A DNA stretch of 19,108 nt from NCBI GenBank assembly GCA_934370915.1, contig CAKRNI010000025.1, forward strand, positions 1 to 19,108, written 5' to 3'. Numbering within the stretch: the stretch's first letter is position 1; each line of letters opens with the position of its first letter. The position numbers and the translations under genes are program-made. The notes below the pieces were generated by a model. The model ran no database searches. It had not been told where the DNA came from and was given only the letters and a program-made list of their open reading frames with translations. Shown here one piece after another: positions 6,755 to 13,169 of the stretch. Source of the stretch: an uncultured Lachnospiraceae bacterium (GTDB taxonomy: Bacteria; Bacillota; Clostridia; Lachnospirales; Lachnospiraceae).

Positions 6755-8005
6755 ATGGAGAATATCATCAGCTATTTCGGCACCTACACACCAGCTGCCG
6801 ACGGCGCAATCGCAAGTTTCAAATTTGAGTATTTATGTACTCTCGGCTTTGCAGCAATCGTAATCTTCCTCGGACGCGCGATCGTCGCACGTTCCGCGGC
6901 ATTAAGAAAATACGCGATTCCTGCTCCGGTTGTTTCCGGTATCATCTTTTCAATTCTCATTTCCGCGATCAAGATGACCGGCACAGTCAGTATCAGTTTT
7001 GACGCAAAGGTCATGAAAGACCTCTGTCAGAACCTCTTCTTCCTCTGCGTAGGCTTCGGCTTCAGCGCAAAGATGTTAAGACATGCAGGCGGAAAGCTCT
7101 GCGTCATGATCGCATTTGCTGCCTGCCTCCTGATCACCTGTCAGGACATCCTTGGTGTTGCGATCGCTCACCTGATCAACTTAAATCCGCTCCTCGCTCT
7201 CCAGTGTTCTTCCGCAGCGATGTCCGGTGGTGTTGGTACTGCATCTGCCTTTGGTCCGATCTTCGAGGGCTGGGGTGCACAGGATGCTACAACGATCGGT
7301 GTTGCGGCAGGTACTCTTGGTAACGTTATGGGCTCCCTCATCGGTGGTCCGATTGCAGCTTTCCTGATTGCAAAGCACGGTTTAAAGGCTGATCCGAACG
7401 ATAAGCCGGAAGCAAAGGCAACCGGCAAGGCACCGGAGCTTAACAACACAAAGATGATCATGATGTTCGCAATGTGCTTACTCCTCGCAGCTCTCGGTAT
7501 GCCGATCTACTGCTTACTCGACAACATCCCGATGATCGAGATGCCGAAATTCATCGGCTGCCTCTTCGCAGGTGCCATCGCAAGAAACGTCATGGAAGCA
7601 GCAAACATCAAGTTCTATGTTCCGGAGGTTGATGCTATCGAGCATATGTTCCTGGAGCTTTACCTTGCACTTGTTCTTATGACAACGGACTTCACGAAGC
7701 TTGCCCCGGTTGCAGGCCAGATGGGTATCATCCTCGTAGCACAGGCGATCCTCATAGCTCTGTTCGGTATCTTCGTATCCTTCAACCTCTTTGGCCATGA
7801 CTACGGCGCAGCCGTTATGACCGCCGGCAACATCGGTTGGGGCTGCGGTTCCGGTCCGAACGCAGTAGCGAACGAAAAGGCAGTTATGGATCAGTATGGA
7901 TGGCACAACATTGCATGGGTTCTCTACCCGTCCTTCGCTGTTATCATCGATGATATTTACAACCCGATCTTCCTTTCCATCTTTGGTGGCTTATTCAAAG
8001 GCTGA
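6755..8005 (+). CDS. GltS-like (ESS family) sodium:glutamate symporter protein, copy 1
   Basis: A 416-residue, very hydrophobic inner-membrane protein with about ten to eleven predicted membrane segments. LRKYAIPAPVVSG near residue 51, the glycine-rich CSSAAMSGGVGTASAFGPIF in mid-protein, GSLIGGPIAAFLIAKHGL, and a second-half repeat with AGNIGWGCGSGPNAVANEKAV match the pattern of the ESS (GltS) glutamate:Na+ symporters. The substrate is not proven. It follows the two-component genes, has its own promoter and a strong AGGAGG, and ends in an intrinsic terminator. An 89% identical copy follows. Substitutions between the copies cluster at about residues 60-85 and 130-145. Confidence 0.8.
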   Translation: MENIISYFGTYTPAADGAIASFKFEYLCTLGFAAIVIFLGRAIVARSAALRKYAIPAPVVSGIIFSILISAIKMTGTVSISFDAKVMKDLCQNLFFLCVGFGFSAKMLRHAGGKLCVMIAFAACLLITCQDILGVAIAHLINLNPLLALQCSSAAMSGGVGTASAFGPIFEGWGAQDATTIGVAAGTLGNVMGSLIGGPIAAFLIAKHGLKADPNDKPEAKATGKAPELNNTKMIMMFAMCLLLAALGMPIYCLLDNIPMIEMPKFIGCLFAGAIARNVMEAANIKFYVPEVDAIEHMFLELYLALVLMTTDFTKLAPVAGQMGIILVAQAILIALFGIFVSFNLFGHDYGAAVMTAGNIGWGCGSGPNAVANEKAVMDQYGWHNIAWVLYPSFAVIIDDIYNPIFLSIFGGLFKG

Positions 8006-8058
8006 TCGTAAGTCAGATCCCATATACAGTTTTTGATCTTGATACATACCCCCCTTAT

Positions 8059-8101
8059 ATCCGCCCGGAGAGATTCCCACTCTTCCGGGCGGATTTTTTT
8101 G
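8059..8101 (+). terminator. Intrinsic terminator after symporter copy 1
   Basis: ATCCGCCCGGA (8059-8069) pairs with TCCGGGCGGAT (8084-8094), an 11-bp GC-rich stem followed by seven to eight Ts. Confidence 0.92.
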
Positions 8102-8436
8102 TGCGCGAAGATACAGGCTGCCGCAGGCGGCTGCGCGAGACGTCCAGGACATGTCAAGTCTTTTCCCGCTAATTTTCCGTACAGCTTTATATTCTCTCTG
8201 TATCCGTTTTTGTATATTTTTTACTGTATTTTTGTTACTTAAGTTACAATTGTTGGTTAATACTTATTAAAATTGCATTTTGTTTGAAAATATTTTATCC
8301 TTTTTTCATAAAAATTTTACCTTCCCAAACAACTCCGGCAGGCTCCTCTGTGGGGAAATAAAACAGTTCCATTCGCTGTTTCGTTTTCAGGAAGCTTTCG
8401 GAGCACACCTACAAAAAAAGGATTGGAGGAACTCTT
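8102..8436 (+). other. Promoter region and leader of the second GltS-like gene
   Basis: No gene is visible. After the terminator there is a GCCGC/GCGGC mini-hairpin (about 8119-8130), then AT-rich sequence with the candidate operator and promoter at 8232-8273, then a leader of about 155 bases with GGAGG just before the ATG at 8437. Confidence 0.6.
8232..8273 (+). promoter_or_regulatory. Candidate activator-dependent promoter of symporter copy 2
   Basis: TTGTTACTTAAGTTACAA (8232-8249) is an 18-base imperfect palindrome centred on CTTAAG, with only one mismatched pair, and contains GTTAC twice, 9 bases apart. It overlaps a weak -35 (TTACAA, 8244-8249). A good -10, TAAAAT (8268-8273), lies 18 bases on. 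A weak -35 covered by a palindrome shared with the first transporter promoter suggests activation by the upstream regulator. Confidence 0.5.
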
Positions 8437-9687
8437 ATGGAAAGTATCATCAGTTATTTCGGCACCTACAAACCGGCAGCCGACGGAGCAGTCGCCTCTT
8501 TCAAATTTGAGTACCTGTGTACTCTCGGTTTCGCGGCCATCGTAATCTTCCTCGGCCGGGCCATCGTTGCCCGTTCCGCGGCTCTCAGAAAGTACGCGAT
8601 CCCGGCGCCTGTTATTTCCGGTCTGATCTTCTCTATCATCGTATCCTGCATCAAAGGCGTAGGAATCGTCGGAATCTCCTTCGACGCGACGATCATGAAG
8701 GATCTCTGCCAGAACTTATTCTTCCTCTGCGTGGGCTTCGGCTTCAGCGCGAAGATGTTAAAGCACGCAGGCGGAAAGCTCTGTGTCCTCATCGCATTTG
8801 CTGCATGTCTTCTGATCACCTGTCAGGACCTCTTAGGATACGCCCTGAGCCAGCTCATCGGAATGCACCCGCTCTTAGCGCTCCAGTGTTCTTCCGCAGC
8901 GATGTCCGGCGGTGTCGGCACCGCGTCCGCGTTCGGTCCGATCTTTGAGGAATGGGGCGCACCGGATGCCACCGTTGTTGGTGTCGCAGCCGGTACCATG
9001 GGAAATATCATGGGCTCCCTGATCGGCGGTCCGGTTGCAGCCTTCCTGATCGCAAAGCACGGCTTAAAGTCTGATCCGAACGACAAACCGGAAGCACATG
9101 CAACCGGCAAGGTTCCGGAGCTTAACAACACAAAAATGATCATGATGTTTGCGATGTGTCTTCTTCTCGCAGCACTCGGAATGCCGATCTACTGCCTGCT
9201 TGATAACATCCCGATGATCGAGATGCCGAAATTCATCGGCTGCCTCTTCGCCGGTGCCATCGCGAGAAACGTCATGGAAGCAACCGGAATCAAGTTCTAT
9301 GTACCGGAGGTTGACGCTATTGAACACATGTTCTTAGAGCTCTACCTTGCCCTCGTACTTATGACCACTGACTTCACGAAGCTTGCTCCTCTTGCAGGAC
9401 AGATGGGCATCATCCTCGTTGCACAGGGCATCTTCATGGCACTCTTTGGAATCTTTGTATCCTTCAACCTCTTCGGCCGCGATTACGGCGCAGCTGTCAT
9501 GACAGCCGGAAACATCGGCTGGGGCTGCGGTTCCGGTTCCAACGCCGTCGCAAACGAGAAAGCGATCATGGACCAGTACGGCTGGCACACCATCGCATGG
9601 GTTTTATATCCGTCCTTTGCCGTTATCATCGACGATATCTACAACCCGATCTTCCTCTCCATCTTCGGAAGCCTGTTCCGGAGTTGA
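8437..9687 (+). CDS. GltS-like (ESS family) sodium:glutamate symporter protein, copy 2
   Basis: A 416-residue membrane protein colinear with copy 1 with no gaps. By my count about 47 positions differ, roughly 89% identity. The same family signatures are present (LRKYAIPAPVISG, AMSGGVGTASAFGPIF, GNIGWGCGSGSNAVANEKAI). The stretch of about residues 228-283 is identical in the two proteins, although the DNA differs at many synonymous sites there, which points to purifying selection rather than very recent conversion. Differences concentrate around residues 63-83 and 130-145, within membrane segments, and could alter affinity or substrate. It has its own promoter region and ends in a strong terminator. 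Confidence 0.8.
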   Translation: MESIISYFGTYKPAADGAVASFKFEYLCTLGFAAIVIFLGRAIVARSAALRKYAIPAPVISGLIFSIIVSCIKGVGIVGISFDATIMKDLCQNLFFLCVGFGFSAKMLKHAGGKLCVLIAFAACLLITCQDLLGYALSQLIGMHPLLALQCSSAAMSGGVGTASAFGPIFEEWGAPDATVVGVAAGTMGNIMGSLIGGPVAAFLIAKHGLKSDPNDKPEAHATGKVPELNNTKMIMMFAMCLLLAALGMPIYCLLDNIPMIEMPKFIGCLFAGAIARNVMEATGIKFYVPEVDAIEHMFLELYLALVLMTTDFTKLAPLAGQMGIILVAQGIFMALFGIFVSFNLFGRDYGAAVMTAGNIGWGCGSGSNAVANEKAIMDQYGWHTIAWVLYPSFAVIIDDIYNPIFLSIFGSLFRS

Positions 9688-9735
9688 CAGAACCTTACAA
9701 CGTTTAGTGGTTTCTCATTTGTATAACCCTCTTTT

Positions 9736-9769
9736 CCGGTCGGAGATCCCCCCTCTCCGACCGGTTTTT
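9736..9769 (+). terminator. Intrinsic terminator after symporter copy 2
   Basis: CCGGTCGGAGA (9736-9746) pairs with TCTCCGACCGG (9754-9764), a perfect 11-bp stem with a C-rich loop followed by TTTTTG. Confidence 0.93.
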
Positions 9770-9789
9770 GTTTGTTTTTCTAAAATACA

Positions 9790-9819
9790 TTGTATCTGCC
9801 GCGGATTTTATGTTATACT
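9790..9819 (+). promoter_or_regulatory. Possible promoter of the TAXI lipoprotein gene
   Basis: TATACT (9814-9819) is a good -10. The best -35 is TTGTAT (9790-9795) at 18 bases. Just downstream, AAGTTACAA (9831-9839) repeats exactly the nine bases found at 8241-8249 in the second symporter promoter, hinting at co-regulation. Confidence 0.5.
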
Positions 9820-9898
9820 CTAAAGATGTAAAGTTACAAAAGCTGTCCGGAGCTTTTTCCGGTTTTACAGCCTGACACACAAGGAATGGGATATCTTC

Positions 9899-10912
9899 AT
9901 GCATAAATTTTCACACATAATTTCTTTGTTCCTCGTCTGTACCGGTCTCGCGCTTGGCGGATGCGGAAAAGCTTCCGTGCCCCCGCAGGGCCAGACAGGG
10001 GCAGCATCGGATTCATTAAAAATTCTGACGATCGGAACTGCCGACAGCGGCGGGACCATGTACCCGGTCGGAAAAGCGATCTCCGGGGTCGTTGAGGAGG
10101 CCGACTCCACCCTCAAACTGAACGTCAGCGCTTCCACGGGCTCCTCCGGAAATGTCCGCTCCCTCCAACAGGGAAGCATCGATCTCGGACTTGTCAGCGG
10201 TGACGTGGCCTTCGCCGCAGTAAACGGAAGCGGTGAATTCAAGGACGCTCCGTTTAAAGGACTCAAGGTTATCGCAGCCCTCTATCCGAGCCTCTCGAAC
10301 TGGATGGCCCGGGATGATTCCGGAATTTTTTATGTGCATGATCTGAAGGGGAATAAACTTGGGGTCGGTCCTCATGATTCCACCACGGAGCTCGCCGCAA
10401 AGGTTTCCCTGAGTGTTCTCGGTGTCACGGAGCAGAATTCCACCCTCGTTAACTGTGGCCTCGGATCGGGCGCTGAGGAGGTAAAAAACAGGACTCTCGA
10501 CGCGATCCACGGGTTCACCGGTGTACCGATCTCCGGACTCACAAAGCTGGCGGACGAGGTTCCATGCCATCTTTTAAAATACACGGGTTCTGAACTCCGC
10601 TCCATCATCCGCTCCAATCCATTCTATTATATGGAGGAGATTCCCGCCGGTACCTACAACGGTCAGGACGAGGATGTTGCAACCTTTGGGATCAAATGTC
10701 TCCTCTGCGTCAGCGAGAACATGGGCGACGATCTCGTCTATGAGATCACCTCGATCCTCTACGAGAACCGTGACCGCTTAAAGGATCTCCATCCCGCCCT
10801 CTCCTATGCCTCACAGACGGGATTCTTGTACGAGGATCTTCCGATCGAGCTTCATCCGGGGGCTGAGCGGTATTATGCGGAGCAGGGGCTTCTGCAGGAA
10901 CACAGCAGATAA
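9899..10912 (+). CDS. TAXI-family solute-binding lipoprotein (orphan)
   Basis: A 337-residue exported binding protein. Residues 1-22 form a lipoprotein signal (hydrophobic stretch ending LGGC, Cys22), so it should be tethered outside the membrane. The mature part matches the TAXI subfamily of TRAP-transporter binding proteins: IGTADSGGTMYPVGKAIS near the N-terminus, STGSSGNVRSLQQGSIDLGLV, DLKGNKLGVGP, and HPGAERYYAEQGLL at the end. TAXI proteins normally pair with a large fused TRAP permease; none is present here. A TAXI protein from Thermus is known to bind glutamate. It may feed the GltS-like carriers, present ligand to the sensor kinase, or serve a distant permease. These three options are inference. 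It has its own promoter and terminator. Confidence 0.88.
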   Translation: MHKFSHIISLFLVCTGLALGGCGKASVPPQGQTGAASDSLKILTIGTADSGGTMYPVGKAISGVVEEADSTLKLNVSASTGSSGNVRSLQQGSIDLGLVSGDVAFAAVNGSGEFKDAPFKGLKVIAALYPSLSNWMARDDSGIFYVHDLKGNKLGVGPHDSTTELAAKVSLSVLGVTEQNSTLVNCGLGSGAEEVKNRTLDAIHGFTGVPISGLTKLADEVPCHLLKYTGSELRSIIRSNPFYYMEEIPAGTYNGQDEDVATFGIKCLLCVSENMGDDLVYEITSILYENRDRLKDLHPALSYASQTGFLYEDLPIELHPGAERYYAEQGLLQEHSR

Positions 10913-10941
10913 TTCTTTTCAGTATAAAATATAAACAGTCG

Positions 10942-10987
10942 AATGCGCACCATCCGGGGACAAGATCCCGGTTGATGCGCATTTTTT
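10942..10987 (+). terminator. Intrinsic terminator of the TAXI gene
   Basis: AATGCGCA (10942-10949) pairs with TGCGCATT (10976-10983). An inner CCGGG/CCCGG stem extends it. Six Ts follow (10982-10987). Confidence 0.88.
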
Positions 10988-11028
10988 GCCCATGGCAGAT
11001 CTGTAACTTAAAAAATCATCTTTACCCC

Positions 11029-11057
11029 TTGTCATATAGTTTTTAATACTATATAAT
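11029..11057 (+). promoter_or_regulatory. Sigma-A promoter of the DUF1836 gene
   Basis: TTGTCA (11029-11034) and a consensus TATAAT (11052-11057) are exactly 17 bases apart. The start at about 11064 lies after the ATG at 11060, which supports 11081 as the real start codon. Confidence 0.82.
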
Positions 11058-11080
11058 AGATGGATGAAAGGAGTTTCACC

Positions 11081-11701
11081 ATGAGAACGAATGAAGAACG
11101 ACTGAATGAGCTGCTCGCTCACCTGGACAGCCTCGACCATATCCATGTCGATGAGATCCCGCAGATCGACCTCTATATGGATCAGGTGACGACCTTTATG
11201 GAGAAGCACCTCGGTGAGTTAAAGCGCTATCCGGAAGACAAGGTTCTGACAAAAACCATGATCAACAACTACGCGAAAAACAACCTGCTTCCATCCCCGG
11301 TACGGAAAAAATATAATCAGGAGCATATCCTGCTTCTGGTGTTTATCTATTATTTCAAAAATCTGCTGAGCTTCACGGATATTGAGACGGTTCTTTCCTA
11401 TATCACAGAAAACCATTTCGGCACAGATGAGTCCTCCCTGTCGGAGATCTACACGAAGGTCTTTTCTCTGGAGCATGAACAGATGGACCGGCTGAAGGAC
11501 GATGTGAAGGAGAAATTCGAGAAAGCGAAGGAGACCTTCCCCACTGCCGCGGAGGGATCGGAGGATCCTGAGAATGCGGAAGCGCTGCAGCTCTTCGCGT
11601 TTATCTGCGAACTGGCTTTCGACGTGTTCTTAAAGAAGCAGATGATCGAGCGACTGGCCGATGAGCTCCGGGCTGAAAATCCGCCGAAGAAAAAGAAATA
11701 A
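11081..11701 (+). CDS. DUF1836 family protein
   Basis: A 206-residue soluble protein. The start at 11081 (MRTNEERLNEL) is chosen because AAAGGAG stands about 8 bases before it and because the promoter predicts a transcript beginning after the in-frame ATG at 11060. The stretch at about residues 60-105, TMINNYAKNNLLPSPVRKKYNQEH followed by a hydrophobic helix, is the DUF1836 signature and resembles a MerR-like helix-turn-helix, so a DNA-binding role is possible. The molecular function is unknown. The C-terminal end is lysine-rich. It is a single-gene unit that converges with the yerC-type gene on a shared terminator. Confidence 0.8.
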   Translation: MRTNEERLNELLAHLDSLDHIHVDEIPQIDLYMDQVTTFMEKHLGELKRYPEDKVLTKTMINNYAKNNLLPSPVRKKYNQEHILLLVFIYYFKNLLSFTDIETVLSYITENHFGTDESSLSEIYTKVFSLEHEQMDRLKDDVKEKFEKAKETFPTAAEGSEDPENAEALQLFAFICELAFDVFLKKQMIERLADELRAENPPKKKK

Positions 11702-11704
11702 TTC

Positions 11705-11763
11705 AAAAAGACCTTCCTGCAAAAGCAATCCCCATTTTGCTTCTGTCAGAAGGTCTTTCTTGT
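11705..11763. terminator. Bidirectional terminator between convergent genes
   Basis: AAAGACCTTC (about 11707-11716) pairs with GAAGGTCTTT (11749-11758), with an inner GCAAAA/TTTTGC stem. T-rich sequence follows on the plus strand and an A run (11705-11709) supplies the T-tract on the minus strand. It can serve both the DUF1836 gene and the yerC-type gene. Confidence 0.8.
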
Positions 11764-11785
11764 TTTCATATTAAAATACTTTCTC

Positions 11786-12106
11786 TTATTTCTCAGCGCC
11801 GTCCCCATCATCGAGCTTCTCGAATCCAAGGCGCTTGAATACCATATCGTATCCGTCACTTCCATAATTTAAAGACCGGTTTACACGGCTGATCGTCGCG
11901 GTGGAAGCTCCCGTGCTCTCCGCGATATCGAGATATGTCCGCTTTTCCCTCAGCATCTTTGCAACCTCATAACGCTGAGATAAGGACAATAACTCATTCA
12001 CCGTGCAGACGTCCTCAAAAAAGGCATAGCACTCTTCCGGTGTTTTTAATGTCAGAACCGCCTCAAAAAGGTGATCAACTGCATCTGTTTTGATTTTCTT
12101 ATTCAT
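11786..12106 (-). CDS. yerC: YerC/YecD-type TrpR-like transcriptional regulator
   Basis: A 106-residue protein. The middle part, TPEECYAFFEDVCTVNEL followed by LSQRYEVAKMLREKRTYLDIAESTGASTATISRVNRSL, is the TrpR-fold helix-turn-helix of the YerC/YecD family. The members are dimeric DNA-binding proteins, and their target is not established from this sequence. Complete, with normal length. Upstream, an inverted repeat GCAGCAAA/TTTGCTGC lies in its leader and may be its own operator. The symbol is used in the family sense. Confidence 0.85.
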   Translation of the reverse strand: MNKKIKTDAVDHLFEAVLTLKTPEECYAFFEDVCTVNELLSLSQRYEVAKMLREKRTYLDIAESTGASTATISRVNRSLNYGSDGYDMVFKRLGFEKLDDGDGAEK

Positions 12107-12136
12107 GTTTACTGTTACCCCTTCTGCTTCATATTT

Positions 12137-12165
12137 GCAGCAAATTCAGAACAATTTTTTGCTGC
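12137..12165 (-). promoter_or_regulatory. Inverted repeat upstream of the yerC-type gene
   Basis: GCAGCAAA (12137-12144) and TTTGCTGC (12158-12165) are perfect 8-base arms 13 bases apart, about 30-60 bases before the start codon. A dimeric TrpR-fold regulator could bind such a site, giving autoregulation. On the plus strand it is followed by ATTTTTT and could instead act as a terminator, but no plus-strand gene ends nearby. Confidence 0.45.
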
Positions 12166-12242
12166 ATTTTTTATGGATCATTTCGTTCAACGCACTAATC
12201 ACAGTTTAACACGTTAGATTCAAAAAGTCCAGTGTTTCTGCA

Positions 12243-12297
12243 TAAAAAAGCAAAAAGAGTTATGGCTGCCATATCCTGTTGGAATATAAGCAGCCAT
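12243..12297 (-). terminator. Terminator of the PTS operon
   Basis: ATGGCTGC (12262-12269) pairs with GCAGCCAT (12290-12297), with partial inner pairing. On the minus strand two T-runs follow (in CTCTTTTTGCTTTTTTATG). It lies directly after the HAD phosphatase stop codon. Confidence 0.65.
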
Positions 12298-12300
12298 TTT

Positions 12301-13134
12301 CTATGCCAACATAAATTTCTCCACAACCAGCCCGACACCGTCATCATTGTTGGACGCCGTGATATAGTCCGCTGCGTTCCGCACCGGAAGGACCGCGTTC
12401 TCCATTGCAACGCCAAGTCCCGCGTACCTGATCATCGTGAGGTCATTGTAGCCGTCCCCGCAGGCGATCATCTGCTCTCTTGTGAGCCCAAGGACCTCCA
12501 GCAGGCGTTCCAGACTCTGGGCCTTATCGATTCCCTTCGGCAGTACTTCAAGAAAGAACGGATCCGAGCGGTAGACGCTGAAATTCTTTCCCATCGCTGC
12601 CTTTACCTTCGGTTCCACCATCGCAAGGTAGTCTCCGTCCTCCATCATAAGAAACTTCGGGACTTCAAAATTTACGTACTCCTTCATGTTCTCCGGTTTC
12701 AAAAGCTCCATCCCGTTGATCCGGCTCTCCAGCTTTGCGTAGGGAGATTCCGGATTTGAGGAGATGATCCTGCTGCCCTCATATGTGGTGATATCGACCT
12801 GATGTTCCTCCGCAAGTCCGATAATCTTCTTGTTGGCAGAAACCGGCAGGGATCTCGCAAACACCGTCTCCCCGGTCTTGCAGTTGATGATCCGCCCACC
12901 GTTGAAGGAGAGGATATAGCCGCTGTACCCGTCCAAACACAGCTCCTTTGCAAGCGGCATCACGCCCTGGGTCGGCCGCCCCGACGCGAGAACCACCTTT
13001 TTTCCACGCTCCTGTGCCTTCATAAGCGCCGCCTTTGTTCTTGGCGTGATCACCTTGTCCCGGTTCGTCAGCGTTCCGTCCAGATCCAGAACGATGATCT
13101 CGTAAGAACCTGCCATGTTTTTTTCTGTCTGCAT
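12301..13134 (-). CDS. Cof-type HAD-superfamily sugar-phosphate phosphatase
   Basis: A 277-residue cytosolic phosphatase of the HAD IIB (Cof) subfamily. The start is ATG at 13134 (MQTEKNMAGSYE), with GGAGGAG at 13141-13147. A TTG further up would overlap that ribosome binding site. Motif I is VLDLDGTLTNRD (nucleophile and acid/base Asp), motif II is VLASGRP, and motif IV is ACGDGYNDLTMIRYAGLGVAMENA; the large cap between motifs II and III is typical. Family members remove phosphate from sugar phosphates, pyridoxal phosphate or flavin precursors. Position as last gene of the PTS operon, 35 bases after ptsI, suggests relief of sugar-phosphate overload, which is inference. Confidence 0.9.
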   Translation of the reverse strand: MQTEKNMAGSYEIIVLDLDGTLTNRDKVITPRTKAALMKAQERGKKVVLASGRPTQGVMPLAKELCLDGYSGYILSFNGGRIINCKTGETVFARSLPVSANKKIIGLAEEHQVDITTYEGSRIISSNPESPYAKLESRINGMELLKPENMKEYVNFEVPKFLMMEDGDYLAMVEPKVKAAMGKNFSVYRSDPFFLEVLPKGIDKAQSLERLLEVLGLTREQMIACGDGYNDLTMIRYAGLGVAMENAVLPVRNAADYITASNNDDGVGLVVEKFMLA

Positions 13135-13169
13135 ATATGACTCCTCCAAGCGCAGGACGCGCTGTTTTT

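Noticed and set aside
11060..11080. Upstream ATG for the DUF1836 gene
   Set aside because: It lies before the predicted transcript start (about 11064), and the ribosome binding site sits after it, directly before the ATG at 11081.
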